Assembly: GCA_018657655.1 (NCBI GenBank)
Contig: JABHWQ010000358.1
Coordinates: 1-40,691, forward strand
From: Chloroflexota bacterium
GTDB lineage: Bacteria > Chloroflexota > Dehalococcoidia > SZUA-161 > SpSt-899
Length of the DNA stretch: 40,691 nt
Direction of reading: 5' to 3'
In this document: positions 25,715-34,179 of the stretch, piece by piece
Layout of the letters: each line of letters starts with the position of its first letter
How positions within the stretch are numbered: the first letter of the stretch is position 1
Position numbers and translations under genes: made by a program
The notes under the pieces: model-generated
What the model was told of the DNA's origin: nothing
The model's database searches: none
Seen by the model: only the letters and a program-made list of their open reading frames with translations

Positions 25715-26506
25715 ATGAAAGCAGTTCTATTAACGAGAAAATCTCCTCCTCAGTGCTACTGTGCCAACATGTTATTTCAGAGTGGTATTATATCTAGCAC
25801 TGTGTTAGATATACCACTTTCAAAGAAGAGGACTACTACCTTCTGCAACGCAGTTTTGGGATATATTGTTCACCCTATAGTTGCTATTCGTAAAGCCAGA
25901 AATGTTGTTTTTCATGAAAGGTTCTTTGGGGATCGAGAATATCACAACAATAGGATATTGCGACACAACTATAAAACCATTGATCCAGAACTTGCAGCAG
26001 TCTCATTTAATGATATCAACGATGAAGATTGTGTATCCTGGATAGGCCAATATAAACCTGATTTTGTTTTTGTTTTTGGAACTTGCTTGATTAGACGCAG
26101 ATTACTTGAAGCTTTTCAATGTCCTGTTGTGAACATGCATTGGGGATGGTCACCAGACTATAGAGCCGAAGGCATTGTTTCAGCTCTTGCAACGGGAGGT
26201 TCGAAGGACCTCGGTGTGACTGTACATCTTTTAGACATAAGTGTTGATGGTGGAGATATTCTCTATCAGGAACGAATTGTGATTGATATACACGATAATT
26301 TCTATTCAATCGGACTGAAACTTGCATTGCGTGGAACTGAGTTGTTTATCCGTAGCTACCAGAATTTTGAAAAAGATGGATCACTTGCAGGAATGAAGCA
26401 GGATACCTCACGAGGGAAGTTGTATTCGGGTGAGTTTATGAGACGTCATCCACAGTTGTACTATCAGGCTTGGAAGAATCTTTCCGCAGAACAAGGTAGA
26501 TTGTAA
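25715..26506 (+). CDS. Formyltransferase-family protein (sugar N-formyltransferase candidate)
   Basis: A 263-residue protein with the N10-formyltetrahydrofolate transferase core. The catalytic triad is present: Asn140 and His142 in VVNMHWGWSPDYRAEG, and Asp178 in VDGGDIL. The N-terminal part is short and lacks the tRNA-binding C-terminal barrel of Fmt, so a sugar substrate is more likely. It would formylate a 4-amino (or other) group on a nucleotide sugar. No clear ribosome site is visible. The following polysaccharide deacetylase starts 3 bp after the stop, suggesting removal of an acetyl group followed by formylation. Confidence 0.78.
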   Translation: MKAVLLTRKSPPQCYCANMLFQSGIISSTVLDIPLSKKRTTTFCNAVLGYIVHPIVAIRKARNVVFHERFFGDREYHNNRILRHNYKTIDPELAAVSFNDINDEDCVSWIGQYKPDFVFVFGTCLIRRRLLEAFQCPVVNMHWGWSPDYRAEGIVSALATGGSKDLGVTVHLLDISVDGGDILYQERIVIDIHDNFYSIGLKLALRGTELFIRSYQNFEKDGSLAGMKQDTSRGKLYSGEFMRRHPQLYYQAWKNLSAEQGRL

Positions 26507-26509
26507 ATA

Positions 26510-27481
26510 GTGTTTAAAAACCTCGCGAAGAAGTGTATCCGATCCAAACCGGTTCAAGCATTGCTTGCTGCTGATATTGTTTTTAACCAAGCCTGCAAGA
26601 ACTCGGTTGTAATTCTTCTATACCATGATGTTTCGGAACATCCTGGTGAATTTAGTCGCATATATAATCTGAATGTACCACCAAATGTATTTGATCAGCA
26701 AATAAAAATACTAAGCAAATTATTCAACGTCATTACACCACAGCAATTAATTGCGGGAGAATATGAAACACCGGCAGCTCTGATTACCTTTGACGATGGA
26801 ATGGTAGGTTATTTCGAAAATGCTGTTCCCATTATGAAGCTTTATCAGTGCCCATCAACAGTCTTTCTGAATATGGGCCCGGTAAATGGAGATATCTTTT
26901 GGGCGGGATTAGTAACCTATCTTTGCGAATATGATCAGCGCTTTCTGGAAGCTCTAATAGACTATTATAAAGGAGCGGTTCCAAAACCGCACCATCTATA
27001 CTGTGCACGTCAAATGGTCGAGGAGTATTTGGCTGAGAATGACCAAAACAGTATATATCAAGCTGCTCGGAACTTCTACGGTGGATTCGCTACAAGACAA
27101 CACCTCGATTCGGTAGATAATGATGAGTTGGTATATTTTGGCAATCATCTCTACAATCACTATAACGCTACCATGCTATTTGATAACGAATTGAAGGAAT
27201 CTTACCTAAAAAATCGAGACGAACTTTTACAATTTAATAATAGTGTGGAGCTTTTTAGTTATCCCTTTGGCCAACCAGGTAGCTGCTACAACCAGAATAC
27301 AGATTCTTTGATCTCCGATTGTGGATCTCAGAAACTATTCACAGCTAAACCAGCCGTCAATTCGGATATGACGCGAAACATAATGCATAGAATTCCGTTA
27401 ATCGGTGATATGTGTTTTGAACAGGACATCAAGTCTGTTGTATCCTATTGGAAACTGAGGAGATTTATCGATCGTGACTAG
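26510..27481 (+). CDS. Polysaccharide deacetylase (NodB-like)
   Basis: A 323-residue carbohydrate esterase family 4-like protein with a GTG start. Motif 1 TFDDG at about residues 93-97 provides the catalytic base and metal aspartate. Motif 2, with the metal histidines, reads GNHLYNHYN and keeps the HxxxH spacing. SYPFGQPGS is motif 3. ILLYHDVSEHPGEFSR is the usual start of the domain. No signal peptide or membrane anchor is visible, unlike cell-wall deacetylases, so it may act on a cytoplasmic or lipid-linked sugar. It ends the transcription unit; a new promoter lies just downstream. Confidence 0.82.
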   Translation: MFKNLAKKCIRSKPVQALLAADIVFNQACKNSVVILLYHDVSEHPGEFSRIYNLNVPPNVFDQQIKILSKLFNVITPQQLIAGEYETPAALITFDDGMVGYFENAVPIMKLYQCPSTVFLNMGPVNGDIFWAGLVTYLCEYDQRFLEALIDYYKGAVPKPHHLYCARQMVEEYLAENDQNSIYQAARNFYGGFATRQHLDSVDNDELVYFGNHLYNHYNATMLFDNELKESYLKNRDELLQFNNSVELFSYPFGQPGSCYNQNTDSLISDCGSQKLFTAKPAVNSDMTRNIMHRIPLIGDMCFEQDIKSVVSYWKLRRFIDRD

Positions 27482-27486
27482 TTGAA

Positions 27487-27515
27487 TTTAAACATAGATC
27501 GCAAAGTGCTATAAT
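27487..27515 (+). promoter_or_regulatory. Extended -10 promoter for the ulosonic-acid block
   Basis: TATAAT at 27510-27515 is preceded by TGC, giving an extended -10. A partial -35 (TTTAAA, 27487-27492) lies 17 bp upstream. It follows the deacetylase stop codon at once and heads a block of ten close-packed genes. The 12-mer TGCTATAATTAT is identical to the one upstream of the gene at 1676. Confidence 0.6.
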
Positions 27516-27582
27516 TATTATCCAATGAGAGCCATGTTTTAAATTAGGGTCAAACGAACGTGATATAACAATCGAGAGTCAT

Positions 27583-27693
27583 ATGGTCGTCTCAACCATC
27601 CCAAAAGATATTGTGGGAGTTACAATTACACAAATGATGTACAGGAACTCGAGGATCTGTTTATCCAAATTTATGTTAAGGCGCAATTGTTGA
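27583..27693 (+). CDS. Possible 36-codon leader ORF overlapping the oxidoreductase start
   Basis: An ATG at 27583 opens a 36-codon frame (MVVSTIPKDIVGVTITQMM...) that stops in TGATG, so its stop overlaps the oxidoreductase ATG at 27693. The ribosome site is weak (GAGAG). The remaining intergenic DNA shows nothing else. It could be a translated leader, a gene remnant or chance. Confidence 0.2.
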   Translation: MVVSTIPKDIVGVTITQMMYRNSRICLSKFMLRRNC

Positions 27694-28736
27694 TGGGAAA
27701 CGCACTTAAAGCCGGTATAGTTGGCTATGGATATATGGGGCAAATTCGTAAGACTGTAATCGAGGAACACCCCAATTTGGAGCTATCTGCAATATGCGAT
27801 GCGAATTTGCTATTAGCTGACTCGGATTTTGGATGTCCGATTTTCACAGACTATCGGGATATTCTCGAAAAGGATGTTGATATTGTCTTCGTATGTACTC
27901 CCAATGCTTTCTCCCCTGAAATAGTCATAAGCAGTCTGAATCAAGGAAAGCATGTATTCTGTGAGAAACCGCCCGGAAGGTCGATCGATGATATCAGAGA
28001 CATCATCGAAGCTGAAAAGGCGAATACACCAGCAAAGCTGATGTTTGGATTTAACCATCGCTATCACCCGTGTGTCAACGAAGCAAAGGTGTTGGTTGAT
28101 AGTGGGAGATACGGAAAGATACTCTCTCTGAGAGGCGTCTACGGGAAATCGGGAGGATTGGGTTTTGAGGACTCCTGGCGCAACAAAAAAGAGATTTCAG
28201 GGGGCGGGATTTTATTGGATCAAGGAATCCATATGATGGATCTATTCAGGCTATTCTGCGGAGACTTCCAGGAAGTAAAGGGTTTCGTGACGAATTCATA
28301 CTGGAATATCGATATGGAAGATAATGCTTTCGCGATGCTGCGAAATGAGCAAGGCCAGGTGGCGACGCTACATTCATCTGCAACCCTATGGAAGCATACG
28401 TTCCGTTTAGAAGTTTTCATGGAACAAGGCTATTTTGTGATATCGGGTTTGTTATCCAAGACGGGCAGCTATGGCCGAGAAACGTTAGTAGTTGGGAAAC
28501 GGCAATTTGAGGATGAGACATTCGCATTAGGGAATCCTCGGGAAGAGGTGACCTATTTTGACCGCGATCTTTCATGGATTACCGAGGTGAGTGACTTCGT
28601 GGATTGTATTCAAAATGACAAGTGCGTTACCAACAGTTCATCCACTGATGCTTTGAAAGTTATGGAACTCATTGGCCGGATATATGGTGATGACCCAAAA
28701 TACAAAGTGGAGAGATTTGGGGGAGGAGGGGAATGA
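27693..28736 (+). CDS. Gfo/Idh/MocA family oxidoreductase
   Basis: A 347-residue NAD(P)-dependent sugar oxidoreductase. AGIVGYGYMGQ is the dinucleotide-binding motif, VFVCTPNAF follows, and HVFCEKPPGRS holds the EKP motif with the catalytic lysine. GGGILLDQGIHMMDLFRLF carries the D-x-x-x-H typical of the second domain. It would oxidise or reduce a (nucleotide) sugar hydroxyl or keto group. The start is uncertain: ATG at 27693 is preceded by TTG codons at 27687 and 27690, which are better spaced from a TAAGG site. The stop overlaps the next gene by 4 bp. Confidence 0.87.
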   Translation: MGNALKAGIVGYGYMGQIRKTVIEEHPNLELSAICDANLLLADSDFGCPIFTDYRDILEKDVDIVFVCTPNAFSPEIVISSLNQGKHVFCEKPPGRSIDDIRDIIEAEKANTPAKLMFGFNHRYHPCVNEAKVLVDSGRYGKILSLRGVYGKSGGLGFEDSWRNKKEISGGGILLDQGIHMMDLFRLFCGDFQEVKGFVTNSYWNIDMEDNAFAMLRNEQGQVATLHSSATLWKHTFRLEVFMEQGYFVISGLLSKTGSYGRETLVVGKRQFEDETFALGNPREEVTYFDRDLSWITEVSDFVDCIQNDKCVTNSSSTDALKVMELIGRIYGDDPKYKVERFGGGGE

Positions 28737-29746
28737 AGACCACTGTTCAGTATGACGATATAAGAGAGTTTGAGTTCAAACCCGGCACAACTCTGAGTTC
28801 ATATCTGCAACTTACGCGAGATGATGTGAAATCGTATTTTCTCAGTGGGTCCTCTTTGGTGGATTGTAGCTGCCCTGCATGTCTCAGCCATGAGCGCAGT
28901 GAGGCTTTTTCCAAGTTCGGATTGAACTATCAGGAGTGCTCTAATTGCCAGACACTCTACGTTTCCCCCCGACCCGATGAAAACGCGATTGATGAATACT
29001 ATCGGAAATCAAAGGCCCGTGAATTCTGGAACCAGCATCTACTAACAGAGACCGAAGCAAAACGTCGAGAGAAACTATTTAAACCGAGAGTCCAGTGGAT
29101 CATTGAGACCGTTGAAGAATACTTCCCTTCCGCACAGCGTTTTTCCAGTATTAACAGTGTTCATCCCCCGTTCCTTCAGGAACTGGTTGAAAGCGACTAT
29201 TTTAAAAAGATACGCATCGTCACTCCAAGGGCTGATTTGAGCCATGTTAACTGTGAGAAGGATGGCGTCCAGGTTGTTAATGATGCAATTGGCGCTTTCT
29301 CGAATCCAACAGATGCTGTTACTCTTTTTGAAGTGATCGATCGGCTTTCCGATGTCAATGCTTTCGCCGGGGCTCTTGATAAAATGCTGGTTCCAGGTGG
29401 ATTGTGTTTTTTGACTACAATCTCTATTAGTGGATTTGATCTACAGGTACTGTGGGACAAGTCCAATAGCATATTCCCTCCGGATCGAATGAATGTGCTT
29501 TCCACAGAAGGTTTAATGCTCTTGTTTGAAAGACACGGTTTTGAATGCATTGAACTAAGTACTCCCGGGCTGCTGGATGTTCAGATCGTTGCCAATGCAT
29601 ATAAAGAAAATGCTTCGATTGAAATACCGCGATTTGTACGATACCTTATGGAGCAAAGGGATAACGATACCCTTCAGACATTTCAGGAATTTTTACAGAT
29701 GAATCGGTTGAGTTCATTTGCTCGGGCTGTGTTCCAGAAGAAATAG
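28733..29746 (+). CDS. Zn-ribbon methyltransferase-like protein with a degenerate SAM motif
   Basis: A 337-residue protein. A zinc ribbon opens it (CSCPAC, then CSNCQTLYVSPRPDE), the layout used by many sugar C- and O-methyltransferases. The second part resembles a class I methyltransferase, with AVTLFEVIDRLSDV for motif II/post-II and LDKMLVPGGLCFLTTI for motif III. However, the glycine-rich motif I normally found at about residues 135-150 is replaced by RFSSINSVHPPFLQEL, so SAM binding is doubtful. It may be a non-catalytic or altered family member. A strong GGAGG site and a 4-bp overlap couple it to the oxidoreductase. Confidence 0.65.
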   Translation: MKTTVQYDDIREFEFKPGTTLSSYLQLTRDDVKSYFLSGSSLVDCSCPACLSHERSEAFSKFGLNYQECSNCQTLYVSPRPDENAIDEYYRKSKAREFWNQHLLTETEAKRREKLFKPRVQWIIETVEEYFPSAQRFSSINSVHPPFLQELVESDYFKKIRIVTPRADLSHVNCEKDGVQVVNDAIGAFSNPTDAVTLFEVIDRLSDVNAFAGALDKMLVPGGLCFLTTISISGFDLQVLWDKSNSIFPPDRMNVLSTEGLMLLFERHGFECIELSTPGLLDVQIVANAYKENASIEIPRFVRYLMEQRDNDTLQTFQEFLQMNRLSSFARAVFQKK

Positions 29747-29760
29747 GGGAGGGAGATTCA

Positions 29761-30360
29761 GTGTCCTACGTTAGTGAATATTTGGATGAAGTCAAGAAAG
29801 TTGTCGATGGAATAGACCAGTCCGTGATAGATAAGATGGTCGATCTGCTTGTCGGTATTAGAGAGAGCGGAGGTCGCCTTTTCTTTCTTGGAGTAGGTGG
29901 TGGCGCGGGTAATGCATCCCACGCTGTCAATGACTTTCGCAAAATCGCGGGAATTGAATCCTACTCACCGAGCGATAATGTCTCTGAGCTAACTGCACGG
30001 ACAAACGATGACGGGTGGGACACGGTATTTGTGGAATGGCTCAAAGGTTCCAGGCTCAATCAGAAAGACGGGGTATTCGTCTTCTCTGTTGGTGGTGGAG
30101 ATGCAGAACGAAACATCAGTGCAAACCTGGTTCGTGCGCTAGAATATGCCCAAACTAAGGGGTCGAGAATAATGGGCATCGTTGGTCGTGACGGTGGGTA
30201 TGCCGGCAAGATAGGAGATGCATGCCTGATTATACCAACAGTCAACCCAAATACAATAACCACTCATACTGAAGCCTTCCAGAGTGTTATCTGGCATCTG
30301 GTAGTGTCTCATCCGAAGGTACAGGTTTCAGAAATGAAGTGGGAATCAACGACGGAGTGA
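29761..30360 (+). CDS. SIS-domain phosphosugar isomerase, GmhA-like
   Basis: A 199-residue SIS-fold protein. FFLGVGGGAGNASHAVNDF is the phosphate-binding loop and helix of GmhA-type isomerases, VFVFSVGGGDAERN the second phosphate loop, and THTEAFQSVIWHLV the C-terminal helix in which GmhA carries its Gln/His metal and catalytic residues. GmhA converts sedoheptulose 7-phosphate to heptose 7-phosphate. Here a transaldolase follows, so an aldose/ketose phosphate isomerisation in an unusual sugar-acid pathway is likely. The GTG start is supported by a GGGAGGGAG site. Neither a heptose kinase nor GmhB is nearby, so ordinary ADP/GDP-heptose synthesis is not indicated. Confidence 0.8.
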   Translation: MSYVSEYLDEVKKVVDGIDQSVIDKMVDLLVGIRESGGRLFFLGVGGGAGNASHAVNDFRKIAGIESYSPSDNVSELTARTNDDGWDTVFVEWLKGSRLNQKDGVFVFSVGGGDAERNISANLVRALEYAQTKGSRIMGIVGRDGGYAGKIGDACLIIPTVNPNTITTHTEAFQSVIWHLVVSHPKVQVSEMKWESTTE

Positions 30361-30364
30361 GCAA

Positions 30365-31048
30365 ATGCCGATTTTCTTAGATACCGGGAATATTAGTGAT
30401 ATTGAGAAATACCTTAAGATGGGGATCATCCGAGGCGTAACCACAAACCCTACCATTCTGCTCCAGGCTGGTGTTACTGGTGGAATGAAAGGGATCAAGG
30501 AAAGATCGGTGGAAATCGCCAACCTGGTTGATCCTTACCCCCTTTCAGTGGAAGTGACAACGAATGATCCTAAGATGATGTTGGAGCAGGCACAAGAGTT
30601 TGCAGGGTGGGCCAAGAACATCAATGTAAAAATAACGATCCACGGACCGAAGGGTGAACTAGACAATCTGGAAATCGTGCATGAATTGGAAAACAAGCAT
30701 GATATTCGCGTCAATGTGACTGCGATGATGAGTGCTCAACAGTGTCTTCTGGCTGCGATGGCGGGCGCTACGTATGTATCATTATTTGGTGGACGGGTGA
30801 ATAACATGGGCTACAACTCCTGTGAAGAAATCAGAAAACTCCGCACGGTCCTTGATGATTTCTCATTGGATGCTAGTATTATTATCGGTTCCACGCGCGA
30901 GGTGCTTAATATCATAGAGTGGCTTGAAGCTGGTGCGCATTTGGTAACCGTAGTTCCCAAATTACTTGAGGGAATGATCGTTCACCCTTACAGTAAAGAG
31001 ACTGTACAGATGTTCCTGGATGACGCTGCCAAAACTGAGAAGGCATAG
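30365..31048 (+). CDS. Transaldolase/fructose-6-phosphate aldolase family protein
   Basis: A 227-residue class I aldolase of the small transaldolase (TalC/FSA) type. FLDTGNISDIEKYL opens the barrel, GVTTNPTIL supplies the conserved Asn/Thr, and Lys89 in NINVKIT is the Schiff-base lysine. NVTAMMSAQQ, YVSLFGGRVNNMG and ASIIIGSTRE follow in the usual order; most members read AAS where this has GST. It would move or cleave a dihydroxyacetone unit and so change carbon-chain length. Starts 4 bp after the isomerase stop. It acts either in the sugar-acid route or as a donor of short aldehydes. Confidence 0.85.
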   Translation: MPIFLDTGNISDIEKYLKMGIIRGVTTNPTILLQAGVTGGMKGIKERSVEIANLVDPYPLSVEVTTNDPKMMLEQAQEFAGWAKNINVKITIHGPKGELDNLEIVHELENKHDIRVNVTAMMSAQQCLLAAMAGATYVSLFGGRVNNMGYNSCEEIRKLRTVLDDFSLDASIIIGSTREVLNIIEWLEAGAHLVTVVPKLLEGMIVHPYSKETVQMFLDDAAKTEKA

Positions 31049-31056
31049 CATTAACT

Positions 31057-31851
31057 ATGGCAAACTTAAATGAGAAGCGACGTGATCTGCGAGCAAAGTT
31101 GAGAAACCGTGAGCGGGTCTTTGCCGCTTGGACGTCTCTAGCGCACCCTTCGATATCCGAGGTTTTCTGCAGAATTGGCGTGGACTTTGTCGGAATTGAT
31201 ATTGAACATAGCACCATTAGCCAGGAACAGTCACAGCGAATCATCGCTGCTTGTCAGGGGAACGGTAGTTTATGCTTGCCAAGAGTAGCTTCTCACAATA
31301 TGGAGATGATCAAACGGTTACTGGATTCTGGCGCAGATGGCCTGATAGTACCGACTGTGTCTACACCTCAAGAAGTCGAACAGTTGATCTCATGGTGTAA
31401 ATATTCACCTATTGGGAAGCGTGGATTTGGAATCGCACGTGCGCAGGGGTATGGTTTTGACTTCGACCAATATACCTCGGAATGGAATGATATTTCATCT
31501 CTTATCATCCAAATAGAAACGATCCAGGGTGTTGAGAATATCGATGATTTATTGAAATATGAAGAGGTTGATGCGGCAATGGTGGGGCCCTATGATCTTT
31601 CAGCTTCGTTGGGTGTTCCGGGTGAATTGGAGCATCCCAAAGTGGAAGAGGCCTGTAAACGCATTATTGATGCCTGTGTCAGACATGGCAAGGCGTGTGG
31701 TACCCAGTTAGTCGAACCTGATCGTGAGAATCTGAAGAAGAGTTTTTCTTCAGGATATACATTTGCAGTTCTGGCCTCGGATGTCTTCCTTCTATGGAAG
31801 TGGGGCGACCGGATGAAATCGCTTGTTACGGAGCTAAGGCCAGAGGCATAG
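31057..31851 (+). CDS. HpcH/HpaI class II pyruvate aldolase
   Basis: A 264-residue metal-dependent aldolase. The active-site set is complete: His51 in IDIEHSTIS, Arg76 in CLPRVAS (pyruvate carboxylate), metal ligands Glu154 in IQIETIQG and Asp180 in VGPYDLSAS. Family members reversibly join pyruvate or glyoxylate-type ketoacids to aldehydes, giving 4-hydroxy-2-keto (3-deoxy-2-ulosonic) acids. A synthetic role is attractive because the next genes include a phosphatase and a KdsB-like CMP-transferase, and there is no KdsA/NeuB-type PEP synthase in this block. A degradative role would be the default in catabolic operons. Starts 8 bp after the transaldolase. Confidence 0.85.
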   Translation: MANLNEKRRDLRAKLRNRERVFAAWTSLAHPSISEVFCRIGVDFVGIDIEHSTISQEQSQRIIAACQGNGSLCLPRVASHNMEMIKRLLDSGADGLIVPTVSTPQEVEQLISWCKYSPIGKRGFGIARAQGYGFDFDQYTSEWNDISSLIIQIETIQGVENIDDLLKYEEVDAAMVGPYDLSASLGVPGELEHPKVEEACKRIIDACVRHGKACGTQLVEPDRENLKKSFSSGYTFAVLASDVFLLWKWGDRMKSLVTELRPEA

Positions 31852-31857
31852 GTGCTG

Positions 31858-32511
31858 ATGACGATCAAAACGATAGTTCTCGATTTTGATGGTGTCATTG
31901 TTGAATCGGAGGAGATTAAGAACCAGGCATTTCGAGACCTGTTCAGTAATTATCCGCAATATGTTGACCAAATCATGAGTTATCATCTGGCGCACAAAAC
32001 AACATCACGATATGATAAATTCGAATATATAGTGACCCATATTCTTGGTGAGACTTGCGATGAAGCAAGAGCATCCGATATAGACTCCCGGTTTTCGCCC
32101 CTTATTCGCCAACGAATAATCGAATGCTCGTTTGTCCGGGGTGCAGAGGAATTTCTTGAGTATTTTTCCACAAGCTTGCCGTTATATTTGGCTTCAGCTA
32201 CTCCGCAGGAGGAACTGGAGAGCATCATTAAGGCCAGAACGATAGATTCTTATTTCGCAGGCGTATATGGTAATCCGTGGCAAAAAACTGATGCGATCCG
32301 ACAGATACTGGAATTAGAATGTGTTAGTCCGGATTCCGCAGTCTATGTTGGAGACACCAGGGATGACTATGAGGTCGCTGAAGCGTTAGGAGTTATCTTT
32401 GTGGGCCGGACGAATCAGCAAACCTTTGATGATCTGGAAATCATGGCTTATAGTGACTTAATTGAAGTTAAAGCATGCGTCCAGAAAATGATGGGAGGAG
32501 CTGCGTACTGA
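31858..32511 (+). CDS. HAD-superfamily phosphatase (beta-phosphoglucomutase-like subtype)
   Basis: A 217-residue HAD hydrolase. DFDGVIVES at residues 9-17 is motif I with nucleophile Asp9 and acid Asp11, SATPQEE is motif II, the lysine in NPWQKTDAI is motif III and VGDTRDDYEVA is motif IV. A helical cap lies between motifs I and II. It would dephosphorylate a sugar phosphate or ulosonic-acid phosphate, comparable to KdsC's step although it is not a KdsC homologue (no tetrameric small cap-less form). The ATG at 31858 is preferred over the GTG 6 bp upstream because AGAGG is better spaced. Follows the aldolase stop directly. Confidence 0.85.
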   Translation: MTIKTIVLDFDGVIVESEEIKNQAFRDLFSNYPQYVDQIMSYHLAHKTTSRYDKFEYIVTHILGETCDEARASDIDSRFSPLIRQRIIECSFVRGAEEFLEYFSTSLPLYLASATPQEELESIIKARTIDSYFAGVYGNPWQKTDAIRQILELECVSPDSAVYVGDTRDDYEVAEALGVIFVGRTNQQTFDDLEIMAYSDLIEVKACVQKMMGGAAY

Positions 32512-32539
32512 TTCGTAGGCCGGATAGGGTATATACGGA

Positions 32540-33319
32540 ATGTCAGACTATTTATCAGATCTTTTTAAACTGGAGGGAAAAGTGGCCATTGTCATCGGTG
32601 CTGCTGGTTTGCTTTGCAGTGAGATGGCATCAGCACTTGCCAAGGCAGGCGTGAAAGTCTGTGTGGCAGACAGGAATGTTGATGGACTTAAAGGTATCGT
32701 TGATGCCATTGTTGCCGATGGCGGAACTGTGACGAACTTCAGTTTGGATGTAACTCATAAAAGCGAACACGAGCGGCTACTGGCAGAGGTGCTTCAGGTT
32801 TATGGCAGAATAGATATCCTGATTAACGGAGCCGGAATCAACGCTCCCACACCGGTGCTGGATATTTCTGAGGACGAATGGCAGAGTATTCTGGATACGA
32901 ACTTGAAGGGTACCCTCTTCGCATGCCAGGTTTTTGGGGGGCATATGCTTAGTAATGGGCGGGGATCTATCATCAATATCTCATCAGCTTCGTCCGGCCC
33001 GCCGCTGTCAAAAGCTTTCACCTATTCTGTATCGAAAGCGGGCGTTAAGAATCTTACACAGAACCTGGCTCGAGAGTGGGCACCGTTTAACGTCCGTGTA
33101 AATGCGTTGCGACCAGGCTTTTTCCCAACGGAATGGAGTCGCCAGAATTTCATTTCACCAGACAGGGGAAAGTACATTTTGGGGCATACACCTATGGGGC
33201 GCTATGGAGAGCCTGTAGAGCTTGTGGGAGCCGTTCTCTGGCTTGCCTCCGATGCGGCAAGTTTCGTAACCGGTGCGGAGATTGCTGTTGACGGTGGTTT
33301 TACCGCTATGACAATCTAG
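32540..33319 (+). CDS. Short-chain dehydrogenase/reductase
   Basis: A 259-residue classical SDR. The cofactor loop reads IGAAGLLCSEMA, so the last glycine of TGxxxGxG is cysteine. NGAGINAP, serine in NISSASSG and YSVSK provide the rest of the catalytic site, and VNALRPGFFPTEW and ASFVTGAEIAVDGGF complete the fold. It is similar to gluconate/sugar-acid 5-dehydrogenases and FabG-like reductases. In this position it would oxidise or reduce a hydroxyl of the ulosonic acid or its precursor. Substrate is not readable from sequence. Confidence 0.82.
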   Translation: MSDYLSDLFKLEGKVAIVIGAAGLLCSEMASALAKAGVKVCVADRNVDGLKGIVDAIVADGGTVTNFSLDVTHKSEHERLLAEVLQVYGRIDILINGAGINAPTPVLDISEDEWQSILDTNLKGTLFACQVFGGHMLSNGRGSIINISSASSGPPLSKAFTYSVSKAGVKNLTQNLAREWAPFNVRVNALRPGFFPTEWSRQNFISPDRGKYILGHTPMGRYGEPVELVGAVLWLASDAASFVTGAEIAVDGGFTAMTI

Positions 33320-33392
33320 AACATTTGAAGCGCCATTTGGACATTATTCATTTCATTCCAATCAGAAAACATATCAACTGAAGGTCATTATA

Positions 33393-34160
33393 GTGAACAA
33401 AGAGTCGGCTGAAAAACGTACAGTCATTATTACTGGCGGAACCACAGGGATTGGTGCTGCAGTATCTCAGGCTTTTTACGCGCAGGGCGCAAATGTCCTC
33501 ATCGCCGCACGTAATGATAATGGGATTGCGGAATCTCTGGGAGAGAGGGCCCATTTTCAACAAGCTGATGTAAAAGAGCAGGTGCATCATCAATCGCTGG
33601 TGAAGACGGCTCTCGAATGGACAGGCCGACTTGATGTCTATGTTAACTGTGCCGGATATTCCGAATGGCGGCCGATAATTAGGGTCGATGAGACTTTTTG
33701 GAACGACATGATAGATACCAATCTTAAAGGAACGTATTGGGGTTGTAAGGCTGCTGCCGAACGAATGGAAAGGGGCGGATGTATTATCAATGTATCCAGT
33801 CTTGCGGGTAAACGTGGTAGCGCGAACAATACCGTTTACTGTGCGTCCAAGTTTGGTGTCAATGGCGTAACCCAGGCATTGGCGAAGGAACTGGGCCCGA
33901 GAGGTATCCGAGTTAATGCAGTATGCCCCGTGTATGTGGATACCGACGGCTTACAAAAGGCTCTGATTGATAAGGAATCACCTTCACAAGGTGAAGACGT
34001 CGGATGTTTTTTAGGGAAATTTGCCATCGAGAATTCAGCGTTATGCAGAATTCCGTCGGCGGATGAGGTCGCTAACCTTTGTGTGTTTTTATCCTCTTCG
34101 GAGGCATCTGCTATCACTGGGCAGTGCATAAACGTAGATTGCGGAGTTCTACCTCAATAG
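33393..34160 (+). CDS. Short-chain dehydrogenase/reductase (second)
   Basis: A 255-residue classical SDR with a complete TGGTTGIG cofactor loop, NCAGYSEW, serine in NVSSLAG and YCASK, and the FabG-type ending SAITGQCINVDCGVL. It begins with GTG after a GAAGG site, 73 bp past the first SDR. Its sequence differs clearly from its neighbour's, so the pair is not a recent duplication. Two reductases in one pathway could invert a stereocentre by oxidation followed by reduction. This is an inference. Confidence 0.82.
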   Translation: MNKESAEKRTVIITGGTTGIGAAVSQAFYAQGANVLIAARNDNGIAESLGERAHFQQADVKEQVHHQSLVKTALEWTGRLDVYVNCAGYSEWRPIIRVDETFWNDMIDTNLKGTYWGCKAAAERMERGGCIINVSSLAGKRGSANNTVYCASKFGVNGVTQALAKELGPRGIRVNAVCPVYVDTDGLQKALIDKESPSQGEDVGCFLGKFAIENSALCRIPSADEVANLCVFLSSSEASAITGQCINVDCGVLPQ

Positions 34161-34179
34161 ACTGTTAAGATTAAAGCCT

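Noticed and set aside
29761..30360. Ordinary ADP- or GDP-heptose synthesis from the GmhA-like gene
   Set aside because: No heptose kinase, GmhB-type phosphatase (DRDGT motif) or heptose nucleotidyltransferase lies nearby. The HAD present is of another subtype.
32540..34160. The two SDR genes as a recent tandem duplication
   Set aside because: Their cofactor loops (GAAGLLC and TGGTTGIG), active-site surroundings and overall sequences differ widely, so they are separate family members.
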